Shown piece by piece: positions 46,445 through 58,150 of a DNA stretch of 64,000 bases. This DNA comes from Nectonema munidae (lineage: Eukaryota > Nematomorpha > Nectonematoida > Nectonematidae): assembly GCA_030549495.1 (NCBI GenBank), contig JAUIRK010001041.1, forward strand, positions 1,732,165-1,796,164, in the 5' to 3' direction. Each line of letters starts with the position of its first letter. The stretch's first letter is position 1. Under the pieces are notes generated by a model. That model ran no database searches. It was not told the DNA's origin and worked only from the letters and a program-made list of their open reading frames with translations. Made by a program: the position numbers and the translations under genes.

Positions 46445-48097
46445 TAGACCATCGGTTTTCAAACTACGTATTAGGACTCTAAAAGTAAAGTATTAGGGCG
46501 TTCACCCTCTAATAAATAATTTTGAGAGGTACAAATATTATAGCCTTTTATACATTATTTCATTTTTACAAACTAAATGTAGAAAATGTAAATGCTTTGA
46601 ATTATTCAGAATTCCTTTCAGTATTTTCAAACCGAGCAATAAAATTAGGAAGGAAAACACCAAACACCAAACGCCGTATGGAAGGCGCAAAATCAATGCT
46701 TGAGAAAAATAGTGAATTTTGATATATTTTACATTAAAAGCATTTTATTTATAACATTATAAAATTTATTATATTAAACAATTAATACGTGTATTGTATA
46801 CACAAGTACCCTTCTAATAAACGATAAAGGTAGTAACAATAATTCATGTTGAAAATGGTGATTTTCAATCATTGATTATTATTATTTATTCAAAGAGTTT
46901 ACATCTTTCACGTCTAGTACTTCAACTTGATAGAGACTCGTGGAGTCGAAAATTCGTTTGAAATTTTACTCTTTTTTTTCCTTCTTTTTCAATGAAAATT
47001 TCAATGATTTAAAACTAAAAAAATAATTTTTGCTTTAAAAGCTGCATACTTGAAACAAATTTCTATGTAAAATGTGAAAAAAGAAAAGATTGATAAAAAT
47101 TTTTTTAGAATAAATACGACCCCCCCCCCCATGTATCAAAAGAGTGTGTCCGTGAGAAAAAGTGGCTATAACTTTGGCTTATATTTTTCGTACCATCCCA
47201 TATATAAGCAGCGCAGCAAAGGACACCAACACCCCCTTCTATTTTTCGGCGCACAAGAGACTTCTACTCAAGCGGAACCCACTCTCCCACCCTAGAAAGA
47301 AATTGCGTTCCATGAAGTTTTTGGACACAAAGATGTTAACCCTTGTCTCCAGGCTTTCGTATACATATTATTATTGCATTATCATCTTTGTGTGTTTTTT
47401 TATACTTGGTCTATATTTATTTAAAACAGGGGCACACATCCTCAAAATTATTGGAGGGGGGGGGGGTTTGCAATTTTCAAAATTACTGGTCGGGAAATAC
47501 CATGGGAGACAAAATATTCAAGCAATCCTTATACACAGCGCACACATGAATTTATAAGACTACTTTATATTTCTTTACAAAATCGATGAAATTTAAAAAC
47601 TATACTTCCAGCGAAAATATTTTAATTAAATTTACATAACGCATATACACTAGTTTAAAAAAATCTAAAATTATTGGAAGGAGGGGCGAATAGGCCTCGC
47701 CCCGTTCCTAATTTAGATAAACTTGTTTTTTTCATACTTTCTTTCTATCAATATTCTTAAAGAGTCTGCAAAATGTGATTAAAATATTTTGCCTGAAAGT
47801 ACGATTTTTAAATTTATTCATTTTGTAAACAAGATATAAAAAAATCTATAAAAATTTTCGTCTAATACAAAGGGTACCGCCATTTAATTCACTTTGTTCT
47901 TTTGTCAAATGTTCTTTATTTTGGGTGCGCATTGTGTGTGATGCATAAATCTCTTCTCCTTTTGAATGATTTTGTTTAATAAAATTTCAAATTATTTCAA
48001 TAGAAATTTAATAATACGAATTTATAGAACAATGGCGCCATGACAAATTTTACATTACTAAAAGGCCTCACTTTATAAAAACGTTTAGGAAGCACTG
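46445..48097. mobile_element. Possible hAT-Charlie-like element (ends only)
   Basis: The left candidate end is TAGACCATCGGTTTTCAAAC at 46445, preceded by gtctagct. The right candidate end, read on the other strand from 48097, is CAGTGCTTCCTAAACGTTTT, followed on the plus strand by gtctagaa. Both look like Charlie-type hAT termini, and both flanks fit the NTCTAGAN site, but they match at only 6 of 8 positions. No transposase is recognisable in the 1.65 kb between them. A MITE at 47427-47715 would be nested inside. The ends could belong to different elements. Confidence 0.4.
47427..47715. mobile_element. MITE, family copy 1
   Basis: Begins caggggcacacatcctcaaa with an 11-G run shortly after, and ends in cctcgccccgttcctaa. 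It shares a long internal block with 49824-50045, including gaatttataa, ctactttatat, tatacttccagcgaaaatat and tttaattaaat. It has no coding sequence. G- and C-rich ends with an AT-rich middle suggest a short inverted-repeat element. Confidence 0.65.
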
Positions 48098-48635
48098 GTC
48101 TAGAACCTATACAGGGGTTATGAAGTCGAAGTCTGGGATTTAAAGATCTGAGTGCGATTTTTTAAAGTATATCAAGTCCAATATTTTCCGTAGGCGGGGG
48201 GGGGGGGGGAGAGAAGCAAAAAAATCCAAAAATTTATTATTAATAAAGCTTTTTTCAGGTATCAAAGCTAATTTCTTTAGAAGCCCAATTTTTGTTAGGA
48301 GCACCGCCACCTGGTTTCCTCTTGCGTACCTGGATGCTAGACTAGACACCTGTAGTGAGCTGGGAGACAGAATTACTACTAATAGTGATAGTCATTTAGT
48401 ATTTAATCAGAACAAAAGAAAATAAACATATGCAAAATCTCAAGTAAATAGATCAAAAAAATTGATATTAAAATAGGATTTTAGCATATAATTACTTTCT
48501 AAGCGGAGAATAATATCCAAATCACTATGCATGCTCTTAATTGGAGAAGACATTTTAATTAAGAGAGCCGTAATAAAAAGTATATGCATGCATTTCAAAA
48601 AGGAGAAGCAGTTTAAAAACGATAAAACTACTTAC
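48098..48635. other. No gene; includes a 14-G run
   Basis: AT-rich sequence with a G run at 48196-48209. No element or gene is recognised. Confidence 0.4.
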
Positions 48636-48830
48636 ATCCTTGGTAGACGTGATATCATTATTTTCATTAAAGCCACGATATGAGAGCGAGACAAAGGAAG
48701 ATAAAGACTGTGTAGTGATGTTGAATGGCTTCTTGGTTAAGGGTTTTGTGGAAAAGTAGGTATTAAAAATACGCTTAAACAGCTCTCACTTATCTGCGCG
48801 CAATATACAAACTCTATCTCTAGTCTTTCG
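48636..48830 (-). other. Candidate 5' exon of the large gene
   Basis: On the minus strand a strong donor, AAGGAT|gtaagtag, lies at 48635. The preceding ~160 nt is open in one frame (reading IFNTYFSTKPLTKKPFNITT then QSLSSFVSLSYRGFNENND), but it has no Met. That frame ends in phase 0, whereas the next known exon (42636) needs phase 1. If used, it is therefore more likely an untranslated first exon joined to the acceptor at 42637. The region 48640-49140 is less AT-rich, as a promoter-proximal region might be. This is a suggestion only. Confidence 0.35.
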
Positions 48831-48892
48831 GTATCCAGTGTATTAAACGTTCATAACAATATAATAATAATTGGAGCGCGTTTGCATAATGA

Positions 48893-49823
48893 ATGATAAA
48901 AGGCTTACACGAAGAAAGTGAGAGGCAGTCAGTAAGGAGGTGCTTGTTTGCAGTGAGAGTGCAGTCTTGTAACCCGGTCCCTGTATCTCTAAGTGGCTAT
49001 CATCCACTCACGCACAAGCACACACACTCAAAAGATATCATCCACCACTTGTATATCATTACGATACCTAATTACCGAACCAACCATCATCACATGACAT
49101 CATTCGTAGACGGGGCGTCATTGCCATGGCACGGATCATTGAGTTAGAAGGAGATTGAGAAATTTGATCAGAAAGAAATTAGATACGATAGTTTTAAAAA
49201 CCAAACCACTGACCATGATGATGTGCAGAAGAGTGAAAGAAGAATTTAAATAAAACTGCGTGTCTTTTCTTCAGAGCGTTTCCTTATTTGCATTCAAATG
49301 CCTTGGAATGGTTGGCGGAGAAAATTATGAAAGATTATGTATGTTATGTCGTGATAATGAGAGAGAAGGATTAAATCACAATACGTGTTCACGAATTGAA
49401 AGTTAATTGAAGCGAATCATCTTATTTGAAAAGGCTGACAATACACATATGATAATAATGACGTATTATTCCTTAATGGCTTTGCATAATAACGATATAC
49501 TAAATCTTGTTTCAATTAATGGAAAACGGAAAAGGAGTCAATTATAGAATTTCACGGCCGCTCTCATCCCATCCAAGAACGGATGTAGAAGACAATTTAG
49601 ACAAGAAATTTTTTTTATTTTTTTCCAGATTTTATCCTGAGTATGACTCTTATTATACAGAGAGTATATTAAAATTCATATCATCTTACGAACGTGAAGT
49701 AGAAATCTTTTTTACAAATCAAACGATTTACTACACATTTTAATATGCTGAAAAATTGGTAAGAGAGGAGAGGGAGATTGCATCTATATAAATCAGTCAT
49801 TTTCGAAACCAGTGCGATCAAGT
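48893..49823. other. No gene assigned; candidate promoter-proximal region
   Basis: Sequence of mixed composition upstream of the candidate first exon. Plus-strand frames at 48893-49147 and 49507-49743 have no motif, homology or splice context. The first contains a CA-rich stretch near 49010-49030. Confidence 0.35.
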
Positions 49824-50045
49824 CAGAGGCGGACGCACATCCTCAAAATTATAGGGGGCGAATTTTTTTTGCAATAACGCATACGTGAATTTATAAAGCT
49901 ACTTTATATTTTTTTAACAAAATTGATGAAATTTATAAACTATACTTCCAGCGAAAATATTTTAATTAAATTATTAGGGGGTGGGGTGGGGAATAGGTGT
50001 TTAGCCCCCCCCCCCCCCCCCACCCCTCCTCGCCCCTCAATCTAA
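49824..50045. mobile_element. MITE, family copy 2
   Basis: Begins cagaggcggacgcacatcct and ends with a 17-C run (50005-50021) followed by cctcctcgcccctcaat. The internal block matches 47427-47715. The CGCACATCC start and the C-rich end suggest short terminal inverted repeats. It has no coding sequence. Confidence 0.65.
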
Positions 50046-50107
50046 GTATACAATCTTTCCCAAAATTATAATAGAAAGCATAAAATACTTAAAAAATAAG
50101 GGGCTTG

Positions 50108-50160
50108 AATAGGGTTGGTTGCATGCTGGATTCGATAACTCAAGGTCTTCGTATCAATAC
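50108..50160 (+). repeat. SINE head fragment, same family as 31983-32262
   Basis: agggttggttgcatgctgga, ttcgataactcaaggtcttc and tatcaatact repeat the head of the SINE at 32033-32095 with small changes. The B-box is damaged. Body and tail are not recognisable. Confidence 0.6.
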
Positions 50161-50810
50161 TCACTGAAAGAGTTAAATTAAAGAAATAGAATACAGGAGT
50201 TAGCGTTTAGCAATACTTTAAAATTTTTGTTAATAAAGCTTAGTACAAATACTTTTGTTTTCATGTAATTTATAGAGTTTAACTTAAGGAATAAAATAGC
50301 TAATTTATATAAATTTGTAGCATATTTTCTTCCAAAAATTTTAAACCTTCAATTCCTATTTAAAAAGATCGAATTTAAATTCACGGATTCATACCTATCA
50401 ATTCACAGACTCCTAAATAAATTTTCAAACAATTTACTTTACTGACTGAATATATGTGTAGGTAGAATATGAAGATTATGTAAGATGATTCTTTTTTTTG
50501 TTGCTAAAAAATTTTAAAATTTATTTTTAAAAATTGGTGAGATAAGAGGCTGAGAAAAATCTTTTAGCTCCTAGCCAATATTGCATCGGATAAAATAAAT
50601 TGGTTGTATTACCAATAAAGCTTTCTAATACAACCCTTTCCACATGGACTTTAAAAGACAAAAACATTTTTAATCTTCCAACACCGAATATAGAATCGGC
50701 AACTCTTGTTTTATGGCCTCGATTAAATCTTGATTAATGAAAATCTTAAACCGTTTAATTGCCGAACTTATTAAAAATGTGTTATTCAACTTTTGTCTTG
50801 AATATTTAGT
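50161..50810. other. No gene seen
   Basis: AT-rich sequence between a SINE fragment and the piggyBac C-terminus. The piggyBac right-hand end may lie here, but no TTAA-flanked terminus is evident. Confidence 0.35.
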
Positions 50811-53672
50811 TTAAATATACTTACCTTGAAATGAAATATAAAAAAATGATGGTGATGAACAAGTTTTATATGCAATGACAGGCCGATCCATAAGTGGACC
50901 ATTGGCGAAAAGTGAAATCAAAATTTTTTGAAAACAAGCATTTATTGACAAAAGAAAATAAAAGTGGTTATTGATGATAAAGGGGAAAGCAGTCTCGATG
51001 GACGTTTTTCTGGCACGCAAAGCAGCATAAAAGTGAATTTTTTTACAAACCACGCATTTTCGTTGTTGTTGCCTTGAAACGGACACTAAATAGTGCCCAT
51101 TCACACTTCTAGAACTTTTAGAAAGATGAGAAGAAGGCCCTGGTTTTCTCTTGGTTTGCAAACCTTTCAATTGAAGTAAGTGTAGCGTTATTTCTCTAAG
51201 GAAAGTTTAGATGAGATGATTTTTTTTTTGTTTGTCCTTTCATAATCCTTCCAGGCACCAACAACCGAAAGATTTATTGCATGCATTGCCAAAGGCCACC
51301 ACAATTTTTTCGCCTTTACTTTAGGCCTATAAGCAGCCAATAACTTGTCAAACACATCAACCCCTCCCATTCCTTGATTGTACTTGCTAATGAGGAAAGG
51401 ACAGCTAACTTCGATCTTTTTCTTCTCTAAACGTGAATACCTTCTAACTGTTCCAATAGGTTCATGCGTACAAAAGTTGGATCCAACATTCACACAAACA
51501 TTATCCCTCCATTTACAAAAATATACTCTTCCATCTGATCTATAATCGTAATACCCTCTATTTTTCTCCTTGATTTCTTTATCCTCAATCAATGGACATT
51601 TACCGGTTCTATTACTTCTAACGGTGCCTACTGCTTTTATACCTTTTTCGCTCAATGTTTTTAAGAGGGTGTACGATGTAAAAAAAATTGTCAAAATAGA
51701 ATGTATGTTTTAAAGGGTTTTCAATTGTTTGGACAAAGTTTCCTACAACTTGCATGCCCAATGGCATCTTACTTGAACCTCTCTCCTTACCTTGATATAT
51801 GTGTAAAGACAAGGGGCAGCCAGAAGAGGAACACATGCACCATATTTTATAGCCAAACCTAATATGTTTTCCTCTTATAAACTGCTTACACGAATGAGGC
51901 CCATAATAAGGAACTATCGATTCATCTATACTTATCTCTTCATAAAGTGAACTAAACTTTAAAAATTTAGCGTTTAACATTTCATAAATAGGCCTTACTT
52001 TTGCCATTTTGTCTTCTAAATTAATTTTAGTATTATCGACAAGATGAAAGTACTTCTTTATTTCTCGAAATCTATTTCTCGATATTACCTGACTCACTAA
52101 TGAGACTCCAAGATCTAATTGAGTCGACCAAAAGTCTTCCTCTCTTGGCAATGTATGATACCCCGATAAAATAACAAATCCGATAAAAATACCTATGTCC
52201 TTCCAATCTAGATCAATTGCTTCGTTTTTTTGATTAGCATAAGAAGTGGATAGTTTTGCCAGTGTTTCCATGTATTCTTTTGGGAAAACTTTGAAAATAA
52301 AATCAATAGGTTCATGAGCTACGTCTTCGGCTAGCTGAGGACAATCGACGTGTGAATAAGAAGCTAAATTATTATCAAAGTTTTTCATTTTTTTCCATCT
52401 GCAGGTTTTATCTTGATCTTCTTCTACTTCAGGGTATGTTACTTCTATTTCTCCGCATGTATCTTGAGGAAAAGTATCAAGCATATCATTTTCATCAATG
52501 TCTTCGGTATCGGAAACAAAATTGTTTTCATCAGGAGGAAGTATAACTAAATCAATAGGAGTGCCATTTTCCAAAACCTCATCTTCTAAGTGCTCCAAAG
52601 CGGAAGATAAATGTTTGAACTTCATTTTGACGGAAAAATCAATGAAACGCAAAATAATAAAGAAAAAAGTAGTAGTTGTATTGTAACGAAAAAAGTTGGC
52701 TCCACACTAACAAAAGTCGATATATTTTTAGCTTTACAAGAAGAAACGGTGCAAGCGCAAGAGAATGATAAAAAAGAGAAAATGTTGAACTTATATTATG
52801 ATCTCTTCATATTCATGAAAACATATTAGCAAACTGAAATCAATTGATGATACAAAGTACAATGATACTCATCTATTCTATAATTTTTTCAAGATTTCTA
52901 TGACGCGCAAATTTTTTGTACGTATCATCATTATGTATACAGTACTGCGAACATGTACCTTCACAAATGTTGATGATACAAGAATTATTGATTCAAATTC
53001 CACGCTTCACATTCATTCCTACATTATAAGATATCATTATTGTATATATTTGTATGTTTACGATGAAAAATATACTGTTTTATTATTTTACTCAATTCAT
53101 TTACATTTGATGTAAAGTGACATGCTAACGTCTTCACACAATAAATCAAGAGGTTATATTTTTGAAAGTACAACATTCAACGTCATGAAACTAAAGAAAC
53201 AGAGATATCAATCATTATGATCAACTCTGTTGAAAAAATTTACTTTTTCATCGTTTTTTCTAATTATGTGTAAAAAGGGTATATTTCATTGTTACAATAC
53301 GCCAATGGTCCACTTGTGAATCCTAAATACTTTCAAAGAATATGGCGACATATTCAAATTTATTTTTTACAGAAACACATTCGTGACAAAAATAAGGGAT
53401 AGTATGTCATGAACTGTAAGGATATTTTAGAATTGCTCGAATATTTTTTTCTAGAATTTGGATTTTATAAAATTAACTTTTTTTACCATTTCACAATTTT
53501 TTATCAATTAATAATTTTTAATAAAAAAATTTAATTTTATTTATTTTTGTTTTATTTGTGTATCTCAAAGACTTTTCAATTGAACTTAAGAAAAAAAATG
53601 AACCTAAAATATGTTTCATTGTTTTTAATTTGGATTTTAACAATGAAGTGAAAAGTGGACCATTGGCGGTTA
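50811..53672 (-). mobile_element. piggyBac-type transposon (boundaries uncertain)
   Basis: A piggyBac transposase (minus strand, 52652 to about 50950) with upstream sequence to about 53670. A 16-nt word, aagtggaccattggcg, occurs at 50892-50907, inverted at 53300-53315 and again at 53653-53668. The last copy abuts ttaa at 53670-53673, the tetranucleotide piggyBac elements target. The inverted pair around the gene could be internal repeats or the termini of related elements. A clear left end with TTAA was not found. Confidence 0.6.
50950..52652 (-). pseudogene. piggyBac transposase, near-whole with two frameshifts
   Basis: The first frame (52652-51618) starts MRFIDFSVKMKFKHLSSALE. It has an acidic N-terminal region and then the DDE_Tnp_1_7 domain with ISIDESIVPYYG (first Asp, about 51930) and HTFYFDNFF (second Asp, about 51685). 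The frame then slips one base in a T-run, and TSYTLLKTLSEKGIKAVGTV continues in 51694-51188. That frame has QGMGGVDVFDKLLAAYRPKV (third Asp, about 51350). A second slip near 51190 moves to LREITLHLLQLKGLQTKRKP, then NGHYLV and RKCVVCKK, the start of the cysteine-rich C-terminal finger. All three catalytic aspartates are visible. The acidic N-terminus and a single long first frame suggest a young copy. Whether the two slips are real or sequencing errors is open. Confidence 0.88.
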
Positions 53673-54930
53673 AACGGGTGCCGAATCCCAGCAAATCGTA
53701 ACCTTTCTCCGTTGGTAGTTGAGATCTGTTTATGACCATAGTGGTCCAAAATTTATCCTTTAAAATTTGGAATAAAGACTATTTACAACTTCAATTAAAG
53801 TAAATAACTTGATTAGGTATTTAATCTTTGTATAAATTGATTTAATATCCACTGATAAAGGAATTTTGAAGGTATTCTTATCAACAGAAAATAATGTAAA
53901 TATAAGGTATAAACGATCTAAATACAATTAGATTTTATGAGTAAGTGATATAGCAAAACTAGAGGAGACATGATAAGTAGAAGGAATAAAGTGCTAAAAA
54001 TTAAGATAGCGACTAGTAGAACGGTGAAGGGATTGCTATTAACAAAGAAAAAATCTAATTTCAGCATTTGAATTTAAATAAGTGAAGTTGCAACTCTTAT
54101 ATGAAGACTCTATTTAAAAATATTCCGCATAAATCAAAGCATTTGAGGGGAAAAGATTTTTAATATTCTCAACAATTTATACTTATTTCAATCTTATGTC
54201 AAAATACTAAGTTTTATCTCATTTATGTCTACTAATATGTGGCAAAGAATGTGTAGAATGGTAATTGAGTAAAATTATAAATTTTGTTCTAAACAAAAAC
54301 ATTGATGAGTAGACAATATTGAGACAAACTTTTTAATGATTGTAATAAGTGTAAACGGAGGAGAATTTGAAGAAGATTTTCTCTCAAATAATCCTAAAAT
54401 GAGTTGTAAATATATTTAGAAAAGTCTTGGCTGGACTATAGCGAAAGTTTATACGTTTATATTAGGGTGGATCAGCAAGCATGAAATAAACATATGTGAA
54501 ACACAAGCATTCATTCTTGCGTGTACTTATTTCAAGCGTTAAAACAAATGAACGACATTTAGGGTAAGCGCGAAAGAATGACGAAACCACGCGGTTTAAC
54601 CGTCGCAGTACATGTCTTTCTGCACTTACTCCGAATACGTACTCAATGTATTTTATCCGCTAATTTTAAATATATACTTAGGAAATAAAAATTGAGTAAA
54701 GTGAATTCGAAAAATTGTAAACAATGAACTAGATTGTTTTGTTATTAAATAAAATTCTAAATAAAAGTGAAAAAAACAAAAAGAAATGCACAATGGAATT
54801 GCGCTTTATAATCACGACCATAAAAACGTGATGTTTTTCAATAAAAGAAAACTAAAAGCGTTCAACGCCAAACGCTAACACAAAATACGTATCGCATTTT
54901 ATCGACGTAAATCTCCTCTTTTCTCTTTAA
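53673..54930. other. No gene seen
   Basis: AT-rich sequence without a supported feature. Confidence 0.4.
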
Positions 54931-55030
54931 CCCGTTAAGGACCAGAATATCAGACGATATCTAATGTAAAGCAGAAGATTTGTGAGCTTTGATAAACGCA
55001 GACGATTTTATTTTTGTAAAGTCGACTATA
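54931..55030. repeat. piggyBac-like MITE end
   Basis: tttaacccgttaaggaccag is followed by aatatcagacgatatctaat and aacgcagacgattttat. The interior matches, in inverse orientation, 14096-14180, where the neighbouring end is ttaacccattaagtccc (14055). TTAACCCGTTAAG-type starts are common in piggyBac-group elements. The other end of this copy is not located. Confidence 0.4.
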
Positions 55031-55545
55031 GTCTACATAGGCGTTAACCGGTAATGTCTTATTCTAGATAGCTAACGAAGTCACTGGTTTAACATTATGG
55101 GTCTCTGTAGATTAGATGTATCCAAAAATGGGTCGAAGTTTGTCTACACAGATCTCAAAATCTGGATCTCCTGAAGAACAACCATCCCATAAAACTTCTT
55201 TAGTTAATAAAATTTCTTTCCTTATTAATAATTCAATTCATGAAAAACTAAAAATATAATTAAAAATTACGTTTATTTTCGTACATTAAATTGCTGAGCA
55301 ATATGATCCCATACACCTTCCGAAAGAATGGCCACTCCCAAATGTTATCTCCACAACGATCCCATCTTTGTTGAAGTGGTTGTTTTTCAGGAGATCCCAA
55401 AATCTGTCACAATGCTTTTCTTGCGAATAAGTTTTGTGACAATAAATTTATCATCAAATTTACAAAAAAACGGGTCTCAATTTTCGTTAGAAAACTTACC
55501 TTGCTCGCCTAAAAATCACTTATCAGTATCGAGTGTAGAAATTAT
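55031..55545. other. No gene seen
   Basis: A plus-strand frame at 55328-55615 runs into the inverted-repeat element and has no motif. Not called. Confidence 0.4.
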
Positions 55546-55905
55546 GGTACTTATGGGTTATCTCCCCCCACCCACTCTAAAAAATTTTTTTTATTTGAAT
55601 TTAAATGATGAGTAAAAATAATAAATTACTTGTTTAAACAGGAGTCCAATACAAACTAATAAAAAAAAGTCTAAAATATTCTACTATTTTAGTTGGCAAA
55701 ATATCGTCTGCTTACTCAAAAAATATTATATAGTGTAACTAATGAAAATCATACAGCAAAAAGTAATTATTTTTTAATTTATTTTCATAAATTAAATATA
55801 TATATTTAATTATAATTTAAAATTATTAATTAATTACTATAATTATTAAGTTGGAAAAAATTTTTTTAAATTTTTTAGAGTGGGGGGTGATAACCCATAA
55901 GTACC
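55546..55905. mobile_element. 360-bp MITE with ~45-bp inverted repeats and exact 8-bp duplication
   Basis: The left arm begins GGTACTTATGGGTTATC, continues with a C-run and ends CACTCTAAAAAATTT. The right arm is its inverse with a few changes. The centre is almost pure A/T. gaaattat flanks it exactly on both sides (55538-55545 and 55906-55913). The GG start and 8-bp duplication are unlike hAT (CAG/TAG start) and closer to Merlin-type elements, but the superfamily is inferred. It has no coding sequence. Confidence 0.85.
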
Positions 55906-57310
55906 GAAATTATTTTGAAAAAAAACGAGAACCGTCATGAATTTGTGATCAAGTCTTTGCAGAAAGAAGGATCAAATCCCCATTTATGTGAACTTTCCAA
56001 GAGTCAATTCTCAGAATCAGTTTTCTTTTTTAAGGTACCTTTTTAAATGGATAATCTATTTTATAAATTCAGCTATGAAGAAATGGAAGAAAAATCACAG
56101 TAAATCTTCATGCACAAATTAGATTGTTTAGTATACGAATCCATCCATCCATACAAGAAAAGAAACAAGGCAGATAGATAAATTTGTAGTTGGTAGGTTA
56201 GCTAATCGTATTGAATGTTGATTATTATTCACACAAATTAGCGACACCTTTCTGGTACTAGAATGATTTGGAGAAAAATTGCATTTTACAAGGATTTTGT
56301 ATAGTAAGAGACGAGTGATGTGCATTCTGCGATAGATCTAACTTATTTTGCCAAGTATTATCTCTGATAAATGGTGTGTCCTCCAGGATCTAGAAGACAT
56401 ATTATTGCAAAAATTTCTAAATTTATCAATCAAAGGATCCAATATACCAAGGAAAACACAAAAAATACTAACTCCACCCCTCTTAAGAAATCCAATATAA
56501 GCGCTTGCATTCAAGTGCAAAAAGAACTATAAATAAGTATTTTGAAAAATTATCTGAATATTTGTATTGTTTTCTAAAAAAAAAGGATTTTCACTTGAAT
56601 TCCATTTTCGCCCAGAAGTGTGATTCATATTCTGACTGACGTCAAAGACAAGTGTCGGTATAAAAGATATCACATTTTTGAATAGAAGAGAAAAAATATA
56701 ATAGAAAGCAATTATGTTGTAATTTGTATTAAATTTAGGAAAAAATTGTCAATACCTTGGAAGGAAGAAAGAAGGCCAAAATCATAAGGATGGCATGCAT
56801 ATAAAATACTTGTATGTAGGAGAAGAGCAAGAAAAGGCTTTGAAGAGAAATGAGAGATGGTGATGTAATGGATACCAGATAACACTAGCATACACAACTT
56901 TCATCTTTTCATCATCATCCTTAGCTTCATCATCCTCGCAAGATTGAAAGGAATCGCTGCTATTTTACTATACAACTACATACAACCCTTCACTACGCAA
57001 ATGTTTGTCCAAAGTAAATAAAATAGCGTGGTGAGAAGTGAAATACTCTCTCTCTACTAATAATAATAATATGCATGACGTGTATATTATTAGATAGGCA
57101 ATTTTCGTGTAATGTATAAAATATTCTGATGTCGTTGCGGAGATGTCATATCTGTAAGTGGGACGAGGAGTGAAATAATATTCATGGACAAAAGCTGTCC
57201 TAAATTTTCATAAAGGCTATCTATATCTATCATCCATCCTATCATCATCTAGTGAGGATGAATGCAACCATTGATAACGCATGCCTTTTCCTTGGATTCT
57301 TTTTTATCGT
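55906..57310. other. No gene seen
   Basis: AT-rich sequence. Short minus-strand frames at 56128-56897 have no motifs or splice context. Nothing is supported. Confidence 0.4.
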
Positions 57311-57312
57311 TC

Positions 57313-57688
57313 AGACTAAACATCCCAAAACATTCCAAAACACGGCAAATAATTTTAAAGCATTATAAAAAAAGATGGTTAGACTAAAATCCCCAAAAAA
57401 ATTCGAAAGTTTTAAGGAGTTTTTAGGATATTTTTTGTAGTATTATTTTTACTGACAAAATATTTGTCGTTTTTTGCAATTTTTTGAGGTGATTAGGGAT
57501 TTTTGCGGTCTTTTGGGAGGCTTGGGGTGTTTTGAGGAATTTTTAAGATCTTTTTTGTAGTGCCTTAGAATTATTTGCCGTGTTTGGGGATGTTTTGAAG
57601 TGCTTTCGATTATTTCGGGGTTTTTATCTAACCCTCTTTTTTGTAGTGCTTTAGAATTATTTGGCGTGTTTTGGAGTGTTTAGTCTCA
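57313..57688. mobile_element. Foldback element with ~80-bp inverted arms
   Basis: The left arm starts agactaaacatcccaaaaca and runs through cacggcaaataattttaaag to about 57405. The right arm (about 57615-57688) is its inverse: tgctttagaattatttggcg, then tgttttggagtgtttagtct. A third, internal copy of the arm motif in the right-arm orientation lies at about 57550-57600. No coding sequence and no clear target duplication. The multi-copy arms suggest a foldback-type MITE. Confidence 0.65.
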
Positions 57689-58150
57689 CCCCTTTTATAT
57701 AGCACGAGATTTGGCAGGGACAGTCTCGATTTTAGATACTATCAAAGCTATATTCTTTTCAACTTGACCTACTTCCGATCATTTTGACCCGACCTGCCGT
57801 GTTTAGGGCATATATGAAAGTAAAATATGTTCATTAGGGATATGACAAAAAATTTTTTTGATGAATTTTCTTTCCCCCTACTGTCACAAATAGAGATTTT
57901 GTTTTTCTATAAAGAAAATATCAAATAGTAAACGGAAACTCCTAAAAAAAAGTTTTTCCATAAATGGGTATGTGATAAGAGGTGTTTTCCATTGCATATC
58001 TTCTAAATTTAAAAATGTTTTAAATTCATTTCTAAGCTATTTAATTATTTTAAAGGCTTTTATTTTATAATATCTAATATTATAGAATTTATTTTTTTTC
58101 TGTTTCAGAAAATTTAACTAAATAAAATTTGTAATTTTGCGCATTAAAAC

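Noticed and set aside
48893-49147. Plus-strand gene of 84 residues
   Set aside because: No homology or motif; it lies in the likely promoter-proximal region of the large minus-strand gene.
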